From UBA1941 sp046329575 (GTDB taxonomy: Bacteria > Bacteroidota > Bacteroidia > Chitinophagales > LD1), in the NCBI GenBank assembly GCA_046329575.1, contig JAXLUJ010000002.1, forward strand, positions 1 through 64,000: 64,000 nt of DNA, read 5' to 3'. The notes beneath the pieces were generated by a model. It worked only from the letters and a program-made list of their open reading frames with translations. It was not told the DNA's origin and did not search any database. Position numbers and translations under genes: made by a program. Below are positions 44,520-52,251 of this stretch, piece after piece; within the stretch, counting starts at the first letter, position 1, and each line of letters opens with the position of its first letter.

Positions 44520-45314
44520 ATGAAACAATTATTTACTACCATTATTGTTATCACTTTGGCCCTTAACAGCCGCGCAGCAGATTCTAAAGTTCCTGTAGGT
44601 GCAAACGACTATTTTCAGATCGGTTTTGAAGCCGCAAATCAGGGAAATCCTGCTTTGGCCGTAAAAAACTACAATCTCGCAATTGGTCTCGACCCTTCGC
44701 GCATTTGCTTTTACTACCATCGCGGTTTAGCCAATCGCGCTTTGGGCAATAAGGCGGCTGCCATTGCCGATTTTAATTCCTGCAATAACCTCCGCCCGAT
44801 CGCTGAGGCTTACTATCAAATCGGCCTGTTTAAATACGAAGAATCTAATCTTCTTGGCGCTAAGCAGGAATTTGAAAAAGCTCGTGAATTGAAAGAAGAC
44901 GTAGAAAAGGTGAATTTCTATTTGGGTGTGATCAACTATCGCATCGGCGATTTTCCAACAGCCGTAAAAAATCTGGAACGCTTTACCACCTTGGTAAAAA
45001 CTAATTCCGATGCCTTTTTATTCCTGGCCTTGGCCAATGTGAAGCTGAAACATTTTGATGAAGCTCGTGGTTTTCTGAAATCGGCTTCACTTTATACTAC
45101 TAACGACTGGAAATTGTATCTGAAAATGTATGAGATCTACCGCGAAATCGGCGACCTCGACAACCAGTTATACAATCTGAGTATGGTAATCGAATTGGGG
45201 CAACACAAAGCCGAGTATTACCTGATGCGCGCTAAAATTTACCAGCAATTGGGCGATAAAGAACGCGCTAACGAAGATTTGTATTTCTCGCAAAACATTG
45301 CGGAGGCAAAATAA
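44520..45314 (+). CDS. Exported TPR-repeat protein
   Basis: 264 residues. A signal peptide (MKQLFTTIIVITLALNSRAAD) leads into about six TPR units (YFQIGFEAANQGNPALAVKNYNLAI; FYYHRGLANRALGNKAAAIADFN; VNFYLGVINYRIGDFPTAVKNLERF; LMRAKIYQQLGDKERANEDLYF). It should lie in the periplasm as a protein-protein interaction scaffold; no enzymatic motif. Its stop abuts the convergent HAD gene (45315) with no spare base. Confidence 0.82.
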   Translation: MKQLFTTIIVITLALNSRAADSKVPVGANDYFQIGFEAANQGNPALAVKNYNLAIGLDPSRICFYYHRGLANRALGNKAAAIADFNSCNNLRPIAEAYYQIGLFKYEESNLLGAKQEFEKARELKEDVEKVNFYLGVINYRIGDFPTAVKNLERFTTLVKTNSDAFLFLALANVKLKHFDEARGFLKSASLYTTNDWKLYLKMYEIYREIGDLDNQLYNLSMVIELGQHKAEYYLMRAKIYQQLGDKERANEDLYFSQNIAEAK

Positions 45315-45947
45315 TCAGAACAACGGGAAAAGATCTTTGAGATTCCCACGGTGTTCCAAAGTATAAGTTTGAATACCCATAGCTGCTGCTGCTGCCGTAT
45401 TTTTCTCCAAATCGTCAATGAACAACATTTCTTCAGCCGGAACGCTTTCTTCGTTTAATACCCGTTGATAAATAGCTGCTTCGGGCTTGCGAGCGCCAAC
45501 TTCAAATGAATAATAAACTTTGTCGAAAAAATGGCGCAAACTTCGCTGCCCAAAGCGTTGTTGCACCTGCGCATCGATGTACGCCAGATGAATCGCGTTA
45601 ATGTTGCTTAATGCCAGTATCCGGTATTGTTTACGCAGCGTTTCCAATAGAAGGAACTTTTCCTCCGGAAAACCGATGATGAGTGAATTCCAGGCCGTGT
45701 CGATTTCAGCATCCGAAGTGCTTTCTTTCAGAAAAGGGCGTAACGCATTTCGGAATTCATCAGCATCTGCCATTCCTTTTTCAAAACGATCGAAAATGCT
45801 TTCCTGATTAGTGGCAGAAATTTTATTGCGGAAATCTTCTTTCGCAATTTTTTTAAAACCCTGCATCAACTGATCGTAATCAATATCAATAATCACATTT
45901 CCGATATCGAAGATGAGTGTATAAATGGGCGCCCGAAATTTTTGCAT
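45315..45947 (-). CDS. HAD-superfamily hydrolase (subfamily IA, YihX-like)
   Basis: 210 residues from ATG 45947 (the 21 extra residues of the longer frame are rejected because a -7 box, TACATTCG at 45952-45959, lies in them). Motif I is FDIGNVIIDID, where YihX-type enzymes typically have DxGNVL with a first Asp nucleophile; motif II is LALSNINAIH, then the Lys in GARKPEAAIYQ and the acidic pair in MLFIDDLEKNT. YihX-like enzymes dephosphorylate sugar phosphates such as glucose-1-phosphate; the substrate here is unproven. Motif I reads D-I-G rather than D-x-D, as in YihX itself. Confidence 0.85.
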   Translation of the reverse strand: MQKFRAPIYTLIFDIGNVIIDIDYDQLMQGFKKIAKEDFRNKISATNQESIFDRFEKGMADADEFRNALRPFLKESTSDAEIDTAWNSLIIGFPEEKFLLLETLRKQYRILALSNINAIHLAYIDAQVQQRFGQRSLRHFFDKVYYSFEVGARKPEAAIYQRVLNEESVPAEEMLFIDDLEKNTAAAAAMGIQTYTLEHRGNLKDLFPLF

Positions 45948-45951
45948 GCGG

Positions 45952-45959
45952 CGAATGTA
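45952..45959 (-). promoter_or_regulatory. -7 box TACATTCG next to the HAD start codon
   Basis: Matches TAnnTTCG on the minus strand and ends 4 nt before ATG 45947. The -33 element is unclear. Confidence 0.4.
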
Positions 45960-46146
45960 ATAGAGCAATGGCTGAATTGGAAAGCAAAATTTTGTTGCAA
46001 CCGGGACCATCCGGAAATCGGTAAAACGAATTGCCGCGTTTCGGCAAGTACTTCATAACATGCTCAAAAGGTAGCTGGGTTTATTGGAAAATTTTTCAAC
46101 CTAAGGCATTCCGATCTTTTTAAATTTGAAGCTCATTCGCTTAAAA

Positions 46147-46440
46147 ATGAAAACAATACATATGCAAAAAGTTGTCTTTTTATCATTGGCCGTAGCCTTC
46201 CTTTCGGCATGTACCAATCCTGAAGCGCTTAAAACTTCTACCACTCCGGTGCCGGAACAGAAAATGGAAGTGAAACTCAGCGCATTGGCCGACAACAAAG
46301 ATCATGTATGCGGTATGGAATTGGAACAAGCTTCGTTGAAAGATACAGCTACCTATGAAGGTAAAATGTATGGCTTTTGCAATGAAGGCTGTAAGGCTGA
46401 ATTTGTGAAAGATCCAAAGAAATATCTGGCCGCGCAATAG
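46147..46440 (+). CDS. YHS-domain lipoprotein
   Basis: 97 residues from ATG 46147 (an internal ATG at 46162 is also possible; the upstream TTG at 46126 is not needed). Lipoprotein signal with LSAC (Cys22). Residues ~55-97 form a YHS domain: HVCGMELEQ, then YEGKMYGFCNEGCKAEFVKDPKKYL, whose Cys residues suit metal (copper or similar) binding. YHS lipoproteins often accompany heavy-metal handling, but no efflux gene is nearby. Function inferred from the domain only. Confidence 0.82.
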   Translation: MKTIHMQKVVFLSLAVAFLSACTNPEALKTSTTPVPEQKMEVKLSALADNKDHVCGMELEQASLKDTATYEGKMYGFCNEGCKAEFVKDPKKYLAAQ

Positions 46441-46514
46441 AGGGCGCTGTAACGCGTTATGTTTTTTTGTGAAGCCCAACCAGTGGCTGGTACATGGTTT
46501 GAAACAGGTTACCT

Positions 46515-47072
46515 ATGAAACGTTTATTGACCATAGTACTGCTTGGCGTATCGGTGGCGATGCGCGCGCAGGACAGTGTAGCCGTAGCCGGACCTGAAAT
46601 TCCCTTCGATACCACTATCATCCTAAAGGATGTTCCGGTGGTTCGTTTTAAAAACGCAGATGATGAAATGGAATACTACAAGGATATCTCTCGTATCCGG
46701 AAAGTGTTGCCCTATGTGAAGATCGCTAATCGCATGTACCATACCGTAATGGTAAAAAAGGAAGAGGAGAAACGCCGGGAATACCGTCACTACCGGAAGG
46801 ATCTGGAGAAGGAAATGCGCGAAAAGTTTGAAGCCGAACTGCGCGATCTTACCATCAATCAGGGTAAAGTATTGGTGAAACTAGTGAACCGTGAAACCGG
46901 TAACAACTGCTATCAAATCATTAAAGACGTTAAGGGCGGCTTTAGTGCCTGGACGTGGCAAATCGTGGCGCGCCATTACGACTATAATCTTAAAGAACCT
47001 TACGATCCGCATAAAGAGTGGATCCTGGAGTTGGCTATCCGCGCCTTGGGCGCTGAATATGACCCCAACTAA
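46515..47072 (+). CDS. DUF4294-domain exported protein
   Basis: 185 residues with signal peptide (MKRLLTIVLLGVSVAMRAQ). The family pattern is plain: a short beta part (IILKDVPVVRFKNADDEMEYYKDISRIRKVLPYVKIANRMY), a highly charged helix (KKEEEKRREYRHYRKDLEKEMREKFE) and the C-terminal GGFSAWTWQIVARHYDYNLK. DUF4294 proteins are conserved in Bacteroidota and of unknown function. It overlaps by 4 nt the end of the convergent GT9 gene. Confidence 0.85.
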   Translation: MKRLLTIVLLGVSVAMRAQDSVAVAGPEIPFDTTIILKDVPVVRFKNADDEMEYYKDISRIRKVLPYVKIANRMYHTVMVKKEEEKRREYRHYRKDLEKEMREKFEAELRDLTINQGKVLVKLVNRETGNNCYQIIKDVKGGFSAWTWQIVARHYDYNLKEPYDPHKEWILELAIRALGAEYDPN

Positions 47073-48064
47073 AGGTTTTCGCGTAAAAAGTTTAACGGCA
47101 GTTCATTTTCCAGCATACACTTAAAATGTCCTTTCGGGCATTTTTGAAAACCGATTTTGGAACAAGGGCGACAGGAAAGCCCTTTCACTTCAGCTATTTG
47201 CGATGGTATGTGGTGATGGCCATAATAAGGCGTCATTCCCAAATCAGGAACCGTATTTCCCCATACAGAAAGAATAGGTTTTTTGAACGCAGCAGCAATG
47301 TGCATCAGGCCGGTATCGTTCGCAATTACCGCTGTGGCTGTTTCAACAAGTTTTGCCGATTCGTTCAAACTCAGCTTTCCGCATAAATTAATCAATTCCA
47401 AAGGTCCATCATACGCCTGCTGAATGGCCGCCGCCTCCTGAATATCTTCTTTCCCACCCAAAAGTACCACGCGAAAATCAGGGAAATCGGAGCGCTTCAG
47501 CGTTTGTACTACCTTCTGGACCGGATATTTTTTAGTTTGAAATTTAGCGCCAATTACCCAAGCTATAAAAGGCTGCTGCTGTTTCGCAAAAATCTCAGAT
47601 GGTATGGTTGTATCTGGCGAAAAAAAATAATCCAAACCCTGGCCATCGTTCTGAACGCCAAGCGGCGCGCAGGTTTCAAGATACCGGTCAACAATATGAA
47701 CTTTAGGCAGCTTGTTGATTTTGAAATTGACGAGCAACCATTTTTCAATGTTCAGTTTTTTGAAAGAAAAAGATGGTGCACCGCAAAAAAGCTTCAGCCA
47801 AAACGTTCGGAAGTTGTGATGAAGATCAATCACCACATCAAACTTTTCGGCTCTTAAATTTTGAATGGTTTCAGCCAGCGAATTTTCTAACACATGAATT
47901 TTAGAGAGGTAAGGATTCGCAGCAAGGAGCGGCGCGAACGATTTCTTGGTTAAAAAATGCACATCGGCATGCAACTGTTTTTTCAAACAGCGTATTACCG
48001 GAGTGGTCAACACAATGTCGCCAATCGAACTAAAGCGTACTATTAAGATCTTCTGCGCCTTCAA
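47069..48064 (-). CDS. Glycosyltransferase family 9 (heptosyltransferase-like)
   Basis: 331 residues. GT-B fold with FSSIGDIVLTTPVIRCLKK at the start, FDVVIDLHHNFRT, the donor-side PFIAWVIGAKFQTKKYPVQK and the conserved ANDTGLMHIAAAFKKPILSVWG. GT9 enzymes add heptose or related sugars to lipopolysaccharide core. A Cys-rich loop near the C-terminus (SCRPCSKIGFQKCPKGHFKC) is a common GT9 feature. Its start overlaps the 3' end of the gamma-carbonic anhydrase gene by 35 nt, so they are one operon. Confidence 0.88.
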   Translation of the reverse strand: MKAQKILIVRFSSIGDIVLTTPVIRCLKKQLHADVHFLTKKSFAPLLAANPYLSKIHVLENSLAETIQNLRAEKFDVVIDLHHNFRTFWLKLFCGAPSFSFKKLNIEKWLLVNFKINKLPKVHIVDRYLETCAPLGVQNDGQGLDYFFSPDTTIPSEIFAKQQQPFIAWVIGAKFQTKKYPVQKVVQTLKRSDFPDFRVVLLGGKEDIQEAAAIQQAYDGPLELINLCGKLSLNESAKLVETATAVIANDTGLMHIAAAFKKPILSVWGNTVPDLGMTPYYGHHHIPSQIAEVKGLSCRPCSKIGFQKCPKGHFKCMLENELPLNFLRENL

Positions 48065-48647
48065 CCGATTCTAAATATTTAAGTGCCTCGTGAACATAAA
48101 CGGCAGCGCCCCATTTTAATTTTTCAATCACCGCCTCCGGCAGCGTTTTCACTACTTTTCCCGGGCTTCCCAACACCATCGAAAAATCCGGAACTACCAT
48201 ATCTTCTGTAACTAACGCATGGGCGCCAATCACACAGAAGTTTCCAACTTTAGCTTTATTCAAAATGGTGCTGCGAATGCCAATCAAATTGTTGTCGCCA
48301 ATGGTACATCCGTGAACAATGGCGCCATGACCGATAATATTTTCCTTGCCCACAGTTATCGGCATGTTGGGGTCGGTATGAAAGATCACGCCATCCTGAA
48401 TGTTGGTGCGGTCGCCAATAATTATCCGATCCATATCGGCACGCATAATAGCGCCATACCAAATCGAAACATTATCGCCAAGAGTGATGTCGCCCATCAG
48501 CGTGGCGTTCGGGGCAATGAAAACGTTTTTACCTGTTTTCACTTTTGCTTTCAGTTCTTCAGCATACCTGCTCAATGTTATTGTATTTAAATGATGAAAT
48601 AGGAACCGTTCAAATTTAGGAAAATGAAGTAGCTTTTGTTTGGTCAT
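48030..48647 (-). CDS. Gamma-carbonic anhydrase-family left-handed beta-helix protein
   Basis: 205 residues. Hexapeptide-repeat trimer: ATLMGDITLGDNVSIWYGAIMRAD, RTNIQDGVIFHTD, the metal His pair in GHGAIVHGCTIGDNNLIG, then AHALVTEDMVVPDFSMVLGSPGKVVK and a C-terminal helix. The three zinc-type His (HTD and GHGAIVH) are kept, so it may be active as carbonic anhydrase, though many such proteins are acetyltransferase-like or unassigned. The N-terminal ~25 residues before YAEELK exceed the family norm, so a later start is possible. Confidence 0.85.
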   Translation of the reverse strand: MTKQKLLHFPKFERFLFHHLNTITLSRYAEELKAKVKTGKNVFIAPNATLMGDITLGDNVSIWYGAIMRADMDRIIIGDRTNIQDGVIFHTDPNMPITVGKENIIGHGAIVHGCTIGDNNLIGIRSTILNKAKVGNFCVIGAHALVTEDMVVPDFSMVLGSPGKVVKTLPEAVIEKLKWGAAVYVHEALKYLESVEGAEDLNSTL

Positions 48648-48663
48648 TGCATCCGAACATTTA

Positions 48664-48895
48664 TTATGGCGGATGCCGGGCTATCCGCTGCAAGTCCTCA
48701 GGCCGCGGAAAGCGTAAAAGCATTGCTGTGCAATCGTTCCGGGCGAATTACAAATTTCAAATTCCGAATTACGAAAGATGAGGTTGGTCTTAAAAGCACA
48801 ACGCTGATCTATCTCGTAATTCGTAATTTTTCATTCGTAATTTCTTCGCTGCGGCCTTCCGGGCTTTCCGCTGCTATCCCTACCGCGGTTTGCCA
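48664..48895 (+). repeat. GC-rich dispersed element, split copy R4, with heptad insert T5
   Basis: The left piece (TTATGGCGGATGCCGGG ... CCTCAGGCCGCGG, 48664-48712) and right piece (CTGCGGCCTTCCGGG ... CCCTACCGCGG, 48849-48892) resemble the ends of R1. Between them are two 7-bp-period stretches (aattaca aatttca aattccg aattacg at ~48749; attcgta/attacga-type at ~48815-48848) that are imperfectly complementary. It looks like an element interrupted or expanded by heptad sequence. No gene is seen in 48648-49081. Confidence 0.65.
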
Positions 48896-48951
48896 AAATG
48901 TTGTAGCAGTGCGCCTTTTGACGAAGTTTCCTCAATTCAAAAATATTGGCA

Positions 48952-49028
48952 CTTGCCACTTGTGTCTTGCCACTTGTGTCTTGCGTCTTGTGTCTTGTGT
49001 CTTGCAACTTGTGTCTTGTAACTTGCAT
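48952..49028 (+). repeat. Heptad array T4 (11 units, cttgtgt-like)
   Basis: Eleven exact 7-bp units, all cttgNNN: cttgcca cttgtgt cttgcca cttgtgt cttgcgt cttgtgt cttgtgt cttgcaa cttgtgt cttgtaa cttgcat. It ends 53 bp before the galK start. Confidence 0.88.
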
Positions 49029-49081
49029 CCTCCCACTTTTCGCCAAGTTTCCATCATCCCTAAAATTTATTTCCTTGCGGC

Positions 49082-50182
49082 ATGCTTACGGAAAAGTATT
49101 TTGCTCCGGGCCGCATCAATCTGATTGGGGAGCATCTCGATTATAACGGTGGATGGGTATTGCCCATTGCTATTAATAAAGGCATTACCGCTACCGTTCA
49201 CCGCCGTAAGGATGGATTATTTCGCCTTTCTTCAGAAGGCCACGACTTTGTTTTTGAAGGAAGCCTCGATCCGATTCAATCCTATGATCCCATGCTGCAA
49301 TGGACAAACTATCCGCTTGGAGTTTTAAACTATCTCCAGGAGCATGGCGAAAAATTTATCGGTGCGTCCATTCATTTTGAAAGCAATCTGCCGGAAGGCA
49401 GTGGGCTTTCATCGTCGGCCGCAATAGAAGTAATCACCGCATATCTAACGGTTCAACCTTTGCATCAAAAAATTGATCGTGTGGAGTTGGCGCTACTTTG
49501 CCAAAAAGTGGAGAATCATTTTATTGGCGTGAAATGCGGCATTATGGACCAATTTGCGGTGGCCAATGCCGAAAGAGATCATGCTATTTTATTGAATTGC
49601 GAAACCCTTGAATACCGGCAAGTGCCATTCGAATTAGGCGATTATTCATTGGTAGTAATGAATACCTGCAACCCGCGAACGCTCATCAAAAGCGCTTACA
49701 ATGCGCGCAAACAGGAATGCGAATTGGCGTTAACCATCTTTCAAAAAAGGCAACCGGAAATTGCCGCACTGGCGCAAGCGCCTATGGAATTGTTGCAATT
49801 GATTAATGATGACGTTTTGATGCGCCGGGCCAGGCATGTGATAAGTGAACAACTACGGGTGAAACACAGCGTTCAGGCTTTGGAAAATGGCGACCTGCAT
49901 ACCTTTGGCCGATTGATGACCGCCTCGCACCAATCCTTGAAAAATGACTATGAAGTAACCGGGCCTGAATTAGACGTTTTAGCGGAAACCGCACAAAATG
50001 TGGAAGGTTGTTTAGGCGCGCGGATGACAGGTGCGGGCTTTGGTGGCTGCGCCATTGCATTGGTGAGGAAAACGGAAGTGGTTCGGTTTACGGAAGTGGT
50101 GACAAAAATATTTGAAAGAAAATTTGGCACATCTTGTCAAATGTTTGAAACCAATGCAGGCCGCGGGGTGTATTACTTCTAA
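49082..50182 (+). CDS. galK: Galactokinase
   Basis: 366 residues. GHMP kinase that phosphorylates galactose. N-terminal PGRINLIGEHLDYNGG (galactokinase signature), the ATP-binding LPEGSGLSSSAAIEV, DQFAVANAERDHAILLNC (catalytic Asp region) and the C-terminal GARMTGAGFGGCAIALV (GHMP motif 3). Length is near the family norm (~380). It supplies galactose-1-phosphate to GalT at 26746-27711, but the two are 22 kb apart and not co-transcribed. A strong two-way terminator follows. Confidence 0.94.
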   Translation: MLTEKYFAPGRINLIGEHLDYNGGWVLPIAINKGITATVHRRKDGLFRLSSEGHDFVFEGSLDPIQSYDPMLQWTNYPLGVLNYLQEHGEKFIGASIHFESNLPEGSGLSSSAAIEVITAYLTVQPLHQKIDRVELALLCQKVENHFIGVKCGIMDQFAVANAERDHAILLNCETLEYRQVPFELGDYSLVVMNTCNPRTLIKSAYNARKQECELALTIFQKRQPEIAALAQAPMELLQLINDDVLMRRARHVISEQLRVKHSVQALENGDLHTFGRLMTASHQSLKNDYEVTGPELDVLAETAQNVEGCLGARMTGAGFGGCAIALVRKTEVVRFTEVVTKIFERKFGTSCQMFETNAGRGVYYF

Positions 50183-50199
50183 GTTTATTTACATTCAAC

Positions 50200-50230
50200 A
50201 AAAAAGGCTGCCATTACAGCAGCCTTTTTT
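50200..50230. terminator. Bidirectional terminator between galK and the exported-protein gene
   Basis: AAAAAAGGCTGC (50200-50211), 7-nt loop, GCAGCCTTTTTT (50219-50230): a perfect 12-bp palindromic arm pair whose outer A and T runs give a U-tract on both strands. Confidence 0.9.
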
Positions 50231-50248
50231 ACACTTATGAAGAAAAAT

Positions 50249-52075
50249 TTATAGCACTATAACTTTTTGTGCAACTGTTGTTTTTGTAGTTACAAAGAAC
50301 ACGCCGTGTTTTTCGATATGTGTTTTATAACCGTTGGCAATTGGAAGCATCTCGCAGCCCATGTCCATTCCCAAACTGTTGGTAATAATCGGCACATCTT
50401 TTCCATCATACTCAATGGTGAGTTCACCACGTGTTGGATTCGGATAAGCGCGCAGCATGTTAGTGTGCGATGGCGATAGCGAAGTAACTGCCAGCAGCGA
50501 GCGGCCGGTGCAGGCGCCATCAGCAACAGTAACGGGTTCTGAATACACCATACCAAACATGTTGGCGTCCCACTTGCCTTTCATCATATACGTGGCATCC
50601 ACGTTACGAGGTACGGTTATGGTTGCGGTGGTAGCATCGCAATTGTTCCACGAATGCACCGAATACATGCCATTCACCGATAGTTCAATAGAATCGCCAT
50701 TGAATGTGCAATCGATGTAAGGTTGACGAATTGGCGATTCTGTGAAAGGCACTGCACGGGAAGGTGTAGCTACGCGAAGTTTAGAATCCCAGTTGTAGAT
50801 GTTGGTATAATCGATAGCAACAAGTGGAGTAGCATCTCCTGGTACGCGCATATCAATTTGTCCGCCATCATTAATAGGGAAGTACCCTACAGGTAAACCG
50901 CTGATGCTGTCGGTTTCGGGACGTCCATTCCCTTTTCCGAAGCAAGTCAATTTGGGAGCATTCAGCAATGCGTTCATCGACGAACTATTTCCCTTCACCA
51001 CACGATACGATCCAAGATCGTTGCTGTTGATGCCTAAATCAGTAGTTTGCAGTACACGGATTTGATGCTGTGCCGGATACCACATCAACAAATAGCCTTT
51101 TGCCGTGGTAGCTGCGCATCCGCCGCCGGAAAGATAGCTCACACAAAAGGAGTCGGTTCCGAATGCACGAACCAGTCGGAAGTCTTGCCCGCCGCTGATT
51201 TCAGGAGCTGCGCCAATCCAGGTTTCTGTTGCAAAAGCATTACCTGCCCCACCAATACGCGCCCATTGACGATAGCTGTTATCGCTACCCATCCAAATGC
51301 GCACCAGGCCGGTGTTTCTTTCGCTAACGCAAATCATATTGCTATCACCATACGAAATCAATTCGATGGAATTCGGACGGAACAAATCATAACGATCATT
51401 CAGATCAGCGTTTTCTGCAATGCAGTTTCCGGCATGCAGTTGGCTTTGAATAGTATCGTCAATATCGGGTTGAAGCGCCATGAATACATTAAAGCGTTCA
51501 AATTCTACCATTGATCTTTTTTCAACAATGTAACCGTTGTACGATTTTTTCAGAGAATATATAAATGTATCTACACCTTCTACTGTAAATTGCAGATCAG
51601 CGCCATTGGCTACGCCCGCAGGAATATCAGCAATCATGCGGAATGCCGTATCGAACAATTGAACATGGTGATGATCCTGACCGTTGTTCTGATTGTCCAG
51701 AACATTTACAAAACAGTTCAATGCTTTCGAATATTCCAATGCATATTGTTGAACTCCTTTGTTAGAATCGGCTACCAGAGTGGCTTCTGATTGTTGCGCT
51801 TCCCAAACCGGATACAGATTACCATCCGTAAGTTTAAAAATTCTTGCAGCCGGTGGGCTTACCGTTAATGGTGCACTCAGCCCCGGTATTTTGTGTACGT
51901 TATCCACACCTGAAAGCAGATAACCGTTCCAACCGGCCTTTGCGGTGTAAGCATAGTCGATTTGGTTATTGTTCATATTCCCTGTGCCGGTGAGGGCAGT
52001 TGAATACTTGGTTTGACCAAAGGTGAGATTCGCGGCGCTGACGCAAACCATCAGAAGTGAGCAGAATTTTTTCAT
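50249..52075 (-). CDS. T9SS-exported protein, paralogue of the next gene
   Basis: 608 residues. Signal peptide (MKKFCSLLMVCVSAANLTFGQ). It shares order and many segments with 52252-54075: SAPLTVSPPAARIFKLTDGNLYPVWE, NNGQDHHHVQLFDTAFRMIADIPA, ISVSERNTGLVRIW-like, DSISGLPVGYFPINDGGQIDMR, EPVTVADGACTGRSLLAVTSL, then a C-terminal sorting domain (RAYPNPTRGELTIEYDG). Beta-rich throughout; no recognisable catalytic site. An old tandem duplication pair, each with its own terminator, so probably separate transcription. Confidence 0.82.
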   Translation of the reverse strand: MKKFCSLLMVCVSAANLTFGQTKYSTALTGTGNMNNNQIDYAYTAKAGWNGYLLSGVDNVHKIPGLSAPLTVSPPAARIFKLTDGNLYPVWEAQQSEATLVADSNKGVQQYALEYSKALNCFVNVLDNQNNGQDHHHVQLFDTAFRMIADIPAGVANGADLQFTVEGVDTFIYSLKKSYNGYIVEKRSMVEFERFNVFMALQPDIDDTIQSQLHAGNCIAENADLNDRYDLFRPNSIELISYGDSNMICVSERNTGLVRIWMGSDNSYRQWARIGGAGNAFATETWIGAAPEISGGQDFRLVRAFGTDSFCVSYLSGGGCAATTAKGYLLMWYPAQHQIRVLQTTDLGINSNDLGSYRVVKGNSSSMNALLNAPKLTCFGKGNGRPETDSISGLPVGYFPINDGGQIDMRVPGDATPLVAIDYTNIYNWDSKLRVATPSRAVPFTESPIRQPYIDCTFNGDSIELSVNGMYSVHSWNNCDATTATITVPRNVDATYMMKGKWDANMFGMVYSEPVTVADGACTGRSLLAVTSLSPSHTNMLRAYPNPTRGELTIEYDGKDVPIITNSLGMDMGCEMLPIANGYKTHIEKHGVFFVTTKTTVAQKVIVL

Positions 52076-52198
52076 TTTTTTGTTGTTAAGAATTAATCGG
52101 TACTTGTGGATACCACAAGATGTGAGCAGTAATACGGGCGCGAAGCCTGAAGGTTACATCACGATTCGTAAAACCTTGAATCCATAAGCGTTTCAGGC

Positions 52199-52226
52199 AA
52201 AAAAAAGGCAACCCGAAGGTTGCCTT
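52199..52226 (-). terminator. Rho-independent terminator after the second exported-protein gene
   Basis: Stem AAGGCAACC/GGTTGCCTT with CGAA (UUCG on the RNA) tetraloop at 52205-52226. On the minus strand it is followed by T8. It ends transcription of the 52252-54075 gene. Confidence 0.88.
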
Positions 52227-52251
52227 AATGAATACCCGAACCGAAATTTTC

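Noticed and set aside
26504..49028. Heptad arrays considered as CRISPR or as coding repeats
   Set aside because: Units are only 7 bp with no spacers or cas genes, and a 7-bp period shifts frame at every unit, so they cannot encode a repeat protein.
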